A stretch of 6,489 nucleotides of DNA from Clostridia bacterium (GTDB taxonomy: Bacteria; Bacillota; Clostridia; DSM-8532): NCBI GenBank assembly GCA_026418215.1, contig JAOABT010000233.1:1-6489 (forward strand). Reading direction: 5' to 3'. Within the stretch, counting starts at the first letter, position 1, and each line of letters starts with the position of its first letter. Of the stretch, positions 1 to 5,585 are shown piece after piece. The notes under the pieces are model-generated. The model was not told the DNA's origin and searched no databases. It saw only the letters and a list, made by a program, of their open reading frames with translations. A program made the position numbers and the translations under genes.

Positions 1-17
1 ATGTGTATAAGAGACAG
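1..17 (+). other. Residual Nextera/Tn5 mosaic-end adapter (non-genomic)
   Basis: The first 17 bases, ATGTGTATAAGAGACAG, equal the last 17 bases of the 19-base Tn5 mosaic end used in transposase-based library preparation (AGATGTGTATAAGAGACAG). Native sequence begins at 18, where the reading frame picks up trpB at a conserved RQALNVF stretch. The adapter happens to be in frame with trpB and contains a GTG at position 3, which makes a false start for a short trpB ORF. This is a library artefact left after trimming, not a mobile element of the organism. Confidence 0.95.
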
Positions 18-788
18 AGACAGGCCCTTAACGTCTTTCGCATGGAGCTTTTGGGTGCTAAGGTCATCCCGGTGGACAGCGGAACCAAAACTTTGAAAGA
101 CGCTGTCAATGAGGTTTTCCGACAGTGGACCTTCCGCGTCGAGGATACCTTCTGCGTCATAGGCTCGGTCATGGGTCCCCATCCCTATCCCACCATGGTT
201 CGGGATTTTCAGGCCATTATCGGTCAGGAAGTGAAGGAGCAGATGCTTATAAAGGAAGGGCGGTTGCCGGATGCAGTCATTGCCTGTATCGGCGGCGGCT
301 CCAACGCCATGGGCCTCTTCCACGCCTTCGTCCCTGAAACCGATGTGAAGCTTATCGGCGTTGAGGCAGCAGGCGAAGGCCTTCATACCCAGCGTCACGC
401 GGCTGCACTGGCCAAGGGTGACATCGGTATCTTTCACGGCATGAAATCCTATTTCGTTCAGGATGATGAAGGCCAGATTGCACCTGTTCACTCTATTTCG
501 GCAGGACTTGATTATCCCGGTATCGGGCCTGAGCACTCCTACCTGCATCAAACAGGGCGTGCACAATATGTCCATGCCACGGACAAGGAAGCTGTCGAAG
601 CGTTCGAGCTGCTTTCACGGACCGAAGGCATCATCCCTGCCATTGAAAGCGCCCACGCCCTCGCCTATGCCGTCAAGCTTGCGCCAACGCTTCCAAAAGA
701 AAGCATCCTCGTCGTCAATTTATCAGGCCGGGGAGATAAGGACGTCCGCCATGTGGCGCGTTTTATGGGGAGGGATTTGCATGAGTAA
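18..788 (+). CDS. trpB: Tryptophan synthase beta chain, 5'-truncated by contig end
   Basis: TrpB is the PLP-dependent beta subunit of tryptophan synthase. It condenses indole with L-serine to give L-tryptophan in the cytosol, in an alpha2-beta2 complex with TrpA. The visible 256 residues correspond to the enteric protein from about Arg141 to the C-terminus, so about 140 residues are missing, including the PLP-binding lysine (Lys87) and catalytic Glu109. Seen directly are [13 protein letters not shown], the PLP-phosphate loop GGGSNAMG (near 279-302), the [18 protein letters not shown] segment and the C-terminal [10 protein letters not shown]. The C-terminal length matches the family, with no frameshift. 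The apparent GTG start at position 3 lies in adapter sequence and is false. The last 8 bases overlap trpA, as is usual in trp operons. The identification is certain; only the 5' end is unknown. Confidence 0.97.
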   Translation, partial: RQALNVFRMELLGAKVIPVDSGTKTLKDAVNEVFRQWTFRVEDTFCVIGSVMGPHPYPTMVRDFQAIIGQEVKEQMLIKEGRLPDAVIACIGGGSNAMGLFHAFVPETDVKLIGVEAAGEGLHTQRHAAALAKGDIGIFHGMKSYFVQDDEGQIAPVHSISAGLDYPGIGPEHSYLHQTGRAQYVHATDKEAVEAFELLSRTEGIIPAIESAHALAYAVKLAPTLPKESILVVNLSGRGDKDVRHVARFMGRDLHE

Positions 789-1575
789 CCGTATTGATTC
801 TCAGCTTAAAGCTTTAAAGGAAAGCGGGCGCAAGGGCCTCATTACCTTCGTAACAGCGGGAGACCCTGATCTTGACACCACTTACGAGCTTGTTCTGAAC
901 ATGGCCAAGGCAGGAGCCAACTTGATCGAGCTAGGCATTCCCTTCTCAGACCCCGTGGCCGAAGGACCGGTCATCCAGGAAGCCAATGTCCGGGCTCTCA
1001 AGAACCCGGTAAGGATCGATCATGTGTTTGAGCTCGTGAAGCGCATAAGGGCACAGATTGACATCCCCTTGGTTTTCCTTATGTATGCCAACAGCCTTTT
1101 CCGCTATGGCCCAGATAAATTTTTTAAGAAGTGCCGGGAATGCGGTGTCGACGGCGTCATTCTGCCGGACCTTCCCTTTGAAGAGCGGGAGGAATTCCTA
1201 CCGAGCGCCGACAGCCAGGACATCCGGATCATCAGCATGGTAAGCCCTGCCTCAGGCGATCGCATCGGCCCGTTGGTCAGCAAGGCTAAAGGCTTCCTTT
1301 ACTGCGTTTCGTCATTAGGTGTCACAGGGGTTCGCTCGGAGTTCAAGACCAATTTTGGGGCCTTTATGACTTCTATCTATACGCATTCGAGCCTGCCAGC
1401 CTACCTTGGCTTTGGCATCTCAAGCCCGGAGGCCGCACGTGAGCTTAAGGCTTATTGCGACGGGGTCATCGTCGGAAGTGCGATTGTTAAGCTTGTAGGC
1501 GAAAGCCAGAATGCCCGGGAGGCCATCGATAAGGTCACAGAACTCACCATTAGCCTGCGAGCCGCTCTAGATTAG
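781..1575 (+). CDS. trpA: Tryptophan synthase alpha chain
   Basis: TrpA cleaves indole-3-glycerol phosphate to glyceraldehyde-3-phosphate and indole, which is channelled to TrpB. The 264-residue length is typical. The ATG at 781 is chosen because it overlaps the trpB stop (ATGAGTAA) and has GGGGAGGG at 767-774, six bases upstream. The frame stays open back to 463, but that extension overlaps trpB and resembles nothing. The TIM-barrel motifs are in order: TAGDPD near residue 25, [10 protein letters not shown] at 49-58, SSLGVTGVR near 180, and GFGISSPE and [10 protein letters not shown] towards the end. Glu50 matches catalytic Glu49 of the enteric enzyme. The position of catalytic Asp60 (ADGP) is Glu61 here (AEGP, codon 961-963), a conservative acidic swap. 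The reading frame is intact. No clear terminator follows in the 142 bases before the convergent cls. Confidence 0.97.
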   Translation: MSNRIDSQLKALKESGRKGLITFVTAGDPDLDTTYELVLNMAKAGANLIELGIPFSDPVAEGPVIQEANVRALKNPVRIDHVFELVKRIRAQIDIPLVFLMYANSLFRYGPDKFFKKCRECGVDGVILPDLPFEEREEFLPSADSQDIRIISMVSPASGDRIGPLVSKAKGFLYCVSSLGVTGVRSEFKTNFGAFMTSIYTHSSLPAYLGFGISSPEAARELKAYCDGVIVGSAIVKLVGESQNAREAIDKVTELTISLRAALD

Positions 1576-1717
1576 TAATCTGCTTCATGGCCTTTGACTT
1601 TGGGAGCAATATTTGGACTGTTAAATCAATGACTTTTCTGCACTTAAAATCGATGATCATTGGGTTGCAGTTCTACACGGGGCCTTTCTTAAAATTCTTC
1701 TTGCCACGCCCTACTCT

Positions 1718-3253
1718 CTACATCAGCGGAGCGAAAAGCCTCAAGAACCCTCGTAAGAGCCTTTTGAAGGCACTTACATTCCTGCAGTCCACAAGGGTGA
1801 TCTCCCGGCATTCGTCAAAGGTTTTGAGGAAATCCTCCTTGACCTGCAGGACCGATTTGGTTTTATAAAGCCAAACACCGCATTCAAAATGGAAGTAGAG
1901 GCTCCTATAATCCAGATTGATAGAGCCTACAGTTGCCAGAACGTCGTCCGAAACAAAGGCCTTGGAGTGCATGAAGCCGGGCGTGTACTCAAATACTCTG
2001 ACGCCGGCCTCAATCAAAACCGGATAATAAGACTGGGTAACGACAAAAACATACCATTTATCGGGAATATGCGGGGTGACGATCCGAACGTCCACCCCGC
2101 TTTTCGCAGCCAGCATCAGGGTGGTCACCATTTCATTGTCGATAACCAGATAAGGCGTAAAGATGTAGACATAGTCCTTGGCCCTCCCAATCATGTTGAG
2201 ATAGGTATTCTCGCCTACAGGTTCATTATCGGTGGGGCTGTCAGCATAGGGCTGAACATAGCCATCAGACTCAAAGGGCTCCGGATGGTACACATGGGGC
2301 CTGAAAGCTTCATAATCCTCCTGGGTCTTTGAAAGATAGCCCCAAAGCTGGAGGAACATCACCGTCATATTCCAGACGGCCTCACCCTTGACCATGATGG
2401 CGGCATCCTTCCAGTGACCGTATTTCTCCTCAAGATTGATGTACTCATCGGCAAGATTGATGCCGCCCGTGAAAGCCGTATGCCCATCAATGACGACGAT
2501 TTTTCGGTGATCCCGGTGGTTCATACGAATTTCCATTATCGGTGTAAAGGGATTGAATACCTGGCATTTGATGCCCTTTAGCCTAAGCTGCTGATCATAT
2601 TTATAAGGCAAGGACATGAGACAGCCGGCATCGTCATACATAACCCGGACATCCACCCCTTCCTTTACCTTTTCTTCCAGAAGCTTTAGAACAGCCTCCC
2701 ACATAAGGCCCTGACGGATAATGAAAAATTCGATAAAAATGAAGTGCTTGGCATTTTTAAGCTCCTCCATAAAGCCTATGAAGAAATTTTCACCCGAAGG
2801 AAAATACTGTGTCGTTGAGTTTTTATAGGGCATAAAACCGGAGGCATTGGCTATATAGCACGATTGGTTGGCGATGCTCTTATCCTCCCTCCCCAGCTCT
2901 TCAATAAGGCCGCCGCAGCTACCCAATAGCGGCATGGTCCGCTGGTGGGAGTCCTCAATTCTTTTCCTGAACCGTTTGTTGGCACCGCTTGTTCTGAAAA
3001 GAATATACAAAAGCCCGCCAAAAACGGGAAAGATTAAGATGGGTATGGTCCACGCCAGCTTATGGGAGGGATTGCTTCTTTGCCCCGCAATATAGAAGAC
3101 CACGCAAACGCTGATCAAACCAAAAAGCGCATAAAAATAGAAAAACAACTCGCTGAGTCTCAAGATCAGAATGATCAAAACAGCAATCTGGACGGCCATT
3201 AGAAGCCCAACCACCATTAAACGGCTTAATAATACCTTTATGACTTTCTTCAA
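1718..3253 (-). CDS. cls: Cardiolipin synthase (phospholipase D superfamily)
   Basis: This is a membrane enzyme that joins two phosphatidylglycerol molecules to give cardiolipin and glycerol. The 511-residue length is usual for bacterial Cls. Hydrophobic segments at about 9-31 and 36-55 are membrane helices. A third at about 67-86 (AWTIPILIFPVFGGLLYILF) is the PLD-nuclease N-terminal segment typical of Cls. Two catalytic HKD motifs are intact: His249-Lys251-Asp256 (HRKIVVID, followed by GGINLADEY) and His429-Lys431-Asp436 (HSKAFVSD, followed by VGSINLDYRS). The start is TTG at 3253, supported by GGAGGA (complement of 3262-3267) eight bases upstream; no ATG is better placed. The gene is convergent with trpA and divergent from the spore-protein gene, so it is probably monocistronic. 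Other PLD-family phosphatidyltransferases are possible, but the N-terminal membrane architecture favours Cls. Confidence 0.95.
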   Translation of the reverse strand: MKKVIKVLLSRLMVVGLLMAVQIAVLIILILRLSELFFYFYALFGLISVCVVFYIAGQRSNPSHKLAWTIPILIFPVFGGLLYILFRTSGANKRFRKRIEDSHQRTMPLLGSCGGLIEELGREDKSIANQSCYIANASGFMPYKNSTTQYFPSGENFFIGFMEELKNAKHFIFIEFFIIRQGLMWEAVLKLLEEKVKEGVDVRVMYDDAGCLMSLPYKYDQQLRLKGIKCQVFNPFTPIMEIRMNHRDHRKIVVIDGHTAFTGGINLADEYINLEEKYGHWKDAAIMVKGEAVWNMTVMFLQLWGYLSKTQEDYEAFRPHVYHPEPFESDGYVQPYADSPTDNEPVGENTYLNMIGRAKDYVYIFTPYLVIDNEMVTTLMLAAKSGVDVRIVTPHIPDKWYVFVVTQSYYPVLIEAGVRVFEYTPGFMHSKAFVSDDVLATVGSINLDYRSLYFHFECGVWLYKTKSVLQVKEDFLKTFDECREITLVDCRNVSAFKRLLRGFLRLFAPLM

Positions 3254-3293
3254 AAGAAGAATCCTCCAAACCTATTATTTATTTTTGATATCT

Positions 3294-3322
3294 ATAAGAT
3301 AGAATTCTAATTTTTATATCAA
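3294..3322 (-). promoter_or_regulatory. Candidate sigma-A promoter for cls
   Basis: On the minus strand, TTGATA (complement of 3317-3322) lies 17 bases before TCTTAT (complement of 3294-3299). These match the -35 and -10 consensus at 5/6 and 4/6 positions. A transcript would start about 35 bases upstream of the TTG start of cls. The region is very AT-rich, so chance matches are likely. Confidence 0.35.
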
Positions 3323-3372
3323 TTCATTCCTTCGATACCCTACTTAAAATTTATCTTGGGGCTTTTTAACAT

Positions 3373-3401
3373 GCAAGTTTTTTTTAATATTGATCAAAAT
3401 A
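3373..3401 (+). promoter_or_regulatory. Possible sigma-G-like promoter for the spore-protein gene
   Basis: GCAAG (3373-3377) and CAAAATA (3395-3401), separated by 17 bases, each differ by one base from the forespore sigma-G elements as I know them (-35 GHATR, -10 CATNNTA). They sit about 55 bases before the SASP start, a sensible distance. Alpha/beta SASP genes are normally transcribed by sigma-G in the forespore, which raises the prior. The match is imperfect in an AT-rich region, so this is a candidate only. Confidence 0.3.
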
Positions 3402-3455
3402 TATTCTGGACACAGAAATTTGAACGTCAATTCTTTAAGGTAAGGAGGTGAAAGT

Positions 3456-3677
3456 ATGTCAAGACCAAAAACACCTGTAGTCCCTTCGAGCCGAGAAGCG
3501 TTGACTAAATTCAAACTTGAATGTGCCCAGGAAATTGGCCATTTGCAATACGTTAAAGAGAACAACGACCACTACAAGGGAGATGTTTCATCAGCGCAAA
3601 ACGGACACGAAGGTGGTCCGATTGGCGGACAAATGGTAAAACGTATGATCGAGATGGCTGAAAAATCATTGAAGTAG
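3456..3677 (+). CDS. Small acid-soluble spore protein, alpha/beta type
   Basis: Alpha/beta SASPs coat forespore DNA, protect it from UV and heat damage, and are degraded by the GPR protease at germination. The protein has 73 residues, a normal size. The N-terminal part, VVPSSREALTKFKLECAQEIG (residues 8-28), matches helix 1 with its GPR site. The C-terminal part, GGPIGGQMVKRMIEMAE (residues 53-69), matches the conserved DNA-binding helix 2 with the Gly-Gly pair and Lys62-Arg63. The segment between the helices is long and polar (residues 29-52). Residue 23, after the expected scissile Glu22, is Cys where Ile is usual. The ATG at 3456 follows AAGGAGGTG (3442-3450), a near-perfect ribosome binding site. 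A tiny gene follows after 28 bases, probably in the same transcript. The family is clear; which numbered ssp paralogue it is cannot be told. Confidence 0.92.
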   Translation: MSRPKTPVVPSSREALTKFKLECAQEIGHLQYVKENNDHYKGDVSSAQNGHEGGPIGGQMVKRMIEMAEKSLK

Positions 3678-3705
3678 TTTGTAGTATCGAAAGGAGAAAA
3701 ACACA

Positions 3706-3807
3706 ATGGACGACAACAAGCAGAGAAACAGAGACAACCGCGAAAACCGTGACCAGAACCGCGACAACCAGAACAGAGATAACCAGAGAAGAGAAGACAG
3801 AGAATAA
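3706..3807 (+). CDS. 33-residue hydrophilic N/R/D/Q-repeat peptide, unknown function
   Basis: I do not recognise this gene. It encodes 33 residues built only from Arg (9), Asn (8), Asp (7), Gln (4), Glu (3) and Lys (1) after Met1. There is no aliphatic, aromatic, Gly, Ala, Ser, Thr, Pro, His or Cys residue. Ten positive and ten negative side chains give zero net charge. A short motif, NRD(N/Q), recurs every 4-6 residues. It should be fully soluble and disordered. Support for expression is an AAGGAG ribosome binding site (3691-3696) nine bases before the ATG, a position 28 bases after the SASP stop, and a strong terminator 18 bases after its own TAA. The context suggests forespore expression, so a small hydrophilic spore-core protein is a reasonable guess but unproven. 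No similarity to Tlp or the named minor SASPs is evident by eye. Confidence 0.75.
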   Translation: MDDNKQRNRDNRENRDQNRDNQNRDNQRREDRE

Positions 3808-3825
3808 TCTAAGCTATATCATCCG

Positions 3826-3853
3826 AAGAAGCTGCCTTTTGGCAGCTTCTTTT
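3826..3853 (+). terminator. Rho-independent terminator after the spore-protein unit
   Basis: A perfect 11-bp stem, AAGAAGCTGCC (3826-3836) with GGCAGCTTCTT (3841-3851), has a TTTT loop and runs into TTTT at 3850-3853. It ends the SASP/33-residue peptide transcript. The stop codon of the convergent membrane-protein gene begins at 3857, right beside it. The minus-strand stem also ends in TTCTT, so the hairpin could serve both directions, though the minus-strand T tract is short. Confidence 0.88.
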
Positions 3854-3854
3854 A

Positions 3855-4517
3855 CTATCCGGGAATCTGTTGACCTTCGGTGATATGAACCCTATTTTCG
3901 ATGAGTTTTCTGATATAGTTCTCATTCGGGAATATCTCAACCTTTGAAAGGTTCAAGGTCTCACCGTTTTTCATGACAAAGGTCAGCTCTTTTGTCCAGC
4001 TTCCTTTCGTTTTAAACTCGCTGATGCTTTCGAGGGGAATGGCATAGAGCTTTTTGGATTGACCGTCCTTTTGAATGAGCCTGAGGTTTGTCAGAACAAA
4101 CCAACCCTTCCGGGAAGAGCTATTTCCTATTCCCACCATGAACTCATCAGGAAGCGGCTTGAAGTTTGAGAAGAAAAGCCCCAGTGCATTTTCCTCGCTT
4201 GGCGGGAAGGAACCAATAAAGCTTTCCAGCGTCATTCCCGACGCCTTCTTGAAATTAAGATCAAGAAAATCCAGCTTCCCAAGCGCCCATGCGTCCTTTG
4301 TCTTCATGTAAAAGCCCTTGATTTCCTCATTTTCGAGTATTGGGTTATGAAGAGCCTTTTGCTTTGTGGTGTAGTTTTTAATGGTGCTGTAAAGACCCCA
4401 AATCAAAAGGAGAGCACCTACAACCATCAAGGCCCCGCTGCTGTCGGTGCCTCTTAAGACCAGCTTACCCGAAGCACCTCCGATAATAAAAACAATTCCA
4501 ATGATGATGTTAGCCAT
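3855..4517 (-). CDS. Membrane-anchored protein with PH-like domain, function unknown
   Basis: This 220-residue protein has two hydrophobic N-terminal segments (about 2-15 and 28-45) joined by a short loop, then a soluble region. Residues of about 135-207 look like a bacterial PH/GRAM-like fold. The signature GWFVLTNLRLIQK (138-150) is followed by IPLESISEF (160-168), LTFVMKNGETLNL (178-190) and a terminal helix. No catalytic motif is visible. Such proteins are membrane-associated and of unknown role; lipid or protein binding is an inference. The start is ATG at 4517 because GGAGGAA (complement of 4524-4530) lies six bases upstream. A longer frame starting at 4550 would add 11 residues that contain this ribosome binding site, so it is rejected. 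The gene is convergent with the spore-protein unit and downstream of merR, but separated from merR by a terminator. The fold assignment is from pattern only. Confidence 0.8.
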   Translation of the reverse strand: MANIIIGIVFIIGGASGKLVLRGTDSSGALMVVGALLLIWGLYSTIKNYTTKQKALHNPILENEEIKGFYMKTKDAWALGKLDFLDLNFKKASGMTLESFIGSFPPSEENALGLFFSNFKPLPDEFMVGIGNSSSRKGWFVLTNLRLIQKDGQSKKLYAIPLESISEFKTKGSWTKELTFVMKNGETLNLSKVEIFPNENYIRKLIENRVHITEGQQIPG

Positions 4518-4607
4518 ACCACATTCCTCCAGAACGATACTACAGGCCATTATCCTATATACGTCAGCCGCGACTTCTGAAGAACCTGAAAATGCTTTAT
4601 CTTTATT

Positions 4608-4613
4608 ATTATA
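4608..4613 (-). promoter_or_regulatory. Possible -10 element for the PH-like membrane-protein gene
   Basis: The minus strand reads TATAAT, an exact -10 consensus, about 90 bases before the chosen start and just past the merR terminator. No good -35 lies 16-18 bases upstream, where the terminator T tract (TTTTCT) is found. The position between the two genes is right for a separate promoter, but the evidence is one hexamer. Confidence 0.3.
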
Positions 4614-4624
4614 GTCTATTTGCC

Positions 4625-4664
4625 AAATAAAGAAAAGCCCGCCAGCTTACACTGACGAGCCTTT
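4625..4664 (-). terminator. Rho-independent terminator of the merR gene
   Basis: On the minus strand, AAAGGCTCGTCAG and CTGGCGGGCTTTT form a 13-bp stem with three G-U pairs around a TGTAAG loop (4633-4664), followed by TTCTTTATTT. It starts 12 bases after the merR stop. The three G-U pairs become A-C mismatches in the plus-strand transcript, so the hairpin is stable only for minus-strand RNA and works in one direction. Confidence 0.88.
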
Positions 4665-4676
4665 GAGGTGCTGATT

Positions 4677-5492
4677 CTATTTTATTTTTTCAACAGGAAT
4701 CTGTATCTCGGCCAGATATTGCTTGGGTTCCTTTTCGTTCCACGGCCCCTTGTGGCTGACCTGACGGCATAACCCTGCCATACGGTAGCCATTCTCTTCA
4801 ATCCACTTTGCCAGACTTTCGTAAGCAGCGCCGATGCCCTCATACGGACCGGGCACCATAATCGTTGCCATCACAGGAACTGCCTCCGTTTCCCTGTAAG
4901 AGAATCCGTCGCCCGCTTCCACGGGCTTCTCAACGCCCATCACAACCTCAACATCCACATCGGCTTCACGGTACTCGCCATCATGATAGATGGCAAAGCT
5001 TGGGCTGCCGCAGGGTATCCTATTCTTTCCGACATAGGCCCCAAGCTTCTGCCACAGCATGCCTTCAGCATTGTAGGCCGGAATGATTTCACGTAATCCT
5101 ATCACCTTGTAGGAGGGAACATTCTTCAAAACAACTTCCATCTTTACTCCACTCTCCGTTTCGAGTGATTGCACAAAGCTTTCAAGTCTCCTGAGCTTTT
5201 CCTTTTGGTGCACGATGGCCTCGCCGATCTCCTTGATTTTAAGCTGAAGTCTATCCTTAACGGCATTGTCTGGAAGACCTTCATCCAGAATCGAGGCAAT
5301 CTCCACCGTTAAAAAACCCATATCCCGCAGGGCCATTATACGGTGAAGACGGGAAATCTGGCTTGCAGAGTAGAATCTGTAGCCGGTAAAGCTATCCACC
5401 GTGGTAGGCTTCAATAGCCCCTGCTCATCATAGTATCGGAGCATGCGTACCGAAACCTGGGTAAGCTTTGAGAAATCACCAATCTTAAACAT
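4677..5492 (-). CDS. MerR-family regulator with GyrI-like effector-binding domain
   Basis: This 271-residue cytosolic DNA-binding regulator resembles the BmrR/TipA type, in which small-molecule binding to the C-terminal domain activates transcription. Residues 1-70 are a winged helix-turn-helix (KIGDFSKLTQVSVRMLRYYDEQGLL, then the wing FTGYRFYS). Residues of about 75-112 form the dimerisation coiled coil. Residues of about 117-268 look like a GyrI-like domain, starting VVLKNVPSYKVIGLR and ending YLAEIQIPV. No cluster of metal-binding cysteines is seen, so a metal sensor is unlikely; the ligand is unknown. The ATG at 5492 has AAGGAG (complement of 5499-5504) six bases upstream. A promoter with a 19-base spacer and internal dyad lies upstream, indicating autoregulation. 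The upstream aldo/keto reductase gene is on the same strand, 93 bases away, so read-through is possible. No efflux or other obvious target gene is beside it. Confidence 0.92.
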   Translation of the reverse strand: MFKIGDFSKLTQVSVRMLRYYDEQGLLKPTTVDSFTGYRFYSASQISRLHRIMALRDMGFLTVEIASILDEGLPDNAVKDRLQLKIKEIGEAIVHQKEKLRRLESFVQSLETESGVKMEVVLKNVPSYKVIGLREIIPAYNAEGMLWQKLGAYVGKNRIPCGSPSFAIYHDGEYREADVDVEVVMGVEKPVEAGDGFSYRETEAVPVMATIMVPGPYEGIGAAYESLAKWIEENGYRMAGLCRQVSHKGPWNEKEPKQYLAEIQIPVEKIK

Positions 5493-5534
5493 GTTTTACT
5501 CCTTAACATCATTGTGAGTCCGGATCACATGTAC

Positions 5535-5565
5535 ATCGTAAACCCTGACACCATGTGAGAGTCAA
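5535..5565 (-). promoter_or_regulatory. MerR-type promoter with 19-base spacer and operator dyad
   Basis: On the minus strand the -35 is TTGACT (complement of 5560-5565) and the -10 is TACGAT (complement of 5535-5540). The spacer is 19 bases instead of 17, the hallmark of promoters activated by MerR-family proteins through DNA distortion. A dyad fills the spacer on the plus strand: ACCCTGACA (5542-5550), a 3-base centre, and TGTGAGAGT (5554-5562), with 7 of 9 positions symmetric. The transcript would begin near 5528 and carry the merR ribosome binding site. The merR product is therefore expected to bind here and control its own expression. Confidence 0.78.
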
Positions 5566-5585
5566 GCAAGATTTCAAAAATTATT

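Noticed and set aside
1..17. Tn5-like transposon end as a sign of a mobile element
   Set aside because: The exact match to the engineered mosaic end at the very first base of the window, joined directly to trpB interior, indicates library adapter, not a natural insertion.
463..780. N-terminal extension of the trpA frame back to 463
   Set aside because: It lies wholly inside trpB in another frame. The ATG at 781 has a good ribosome binding site, the usual trpB-trpA overlap and the expected protein length.
1576..1717. Possible terminator or small gene between trpA and cls
   Set aside because: CTGCA/TGCAG (1638-1642, 1666-1670) and the ATGATCAT palindrome are too weak and have no T tract. The frame starting at 1587 runs into antisense cls sequence and resembles no protein.
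3382..3409. AT-rich near-palindrome around TTGATCAA upstream of the SASP gene as an operator
   Set aside because: Only the central 8 bases are symmetric, and the flanks are AT-rich enough to pair by chance.
3344..3565. Minus-strand 73-codon frame over the spore-protein promoter and gene
   Set aside because: It is antisense to a clear SASP gene and to its AT-rich upstream region, has no recognisable protein features, and looks like a shadow frame.
3715..3800. Purine-rich repeat DNA over the 33-codon gene as a CRISPR or tandem-repeat array
   Set aside because: The repeats are imperfect, of irregular 12-18 base spacing, and follow the codon pattern of the N/R/D/Q peptide. There are no spacers.
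4518..4550. Upstream start of the PH-like protein at 4550
   Set aside because: The extra 11 residues contain the GGAGGAA ribosome binding site that serves the ATG at 4517, and the hydrophobic helix begins naturally at the later start.
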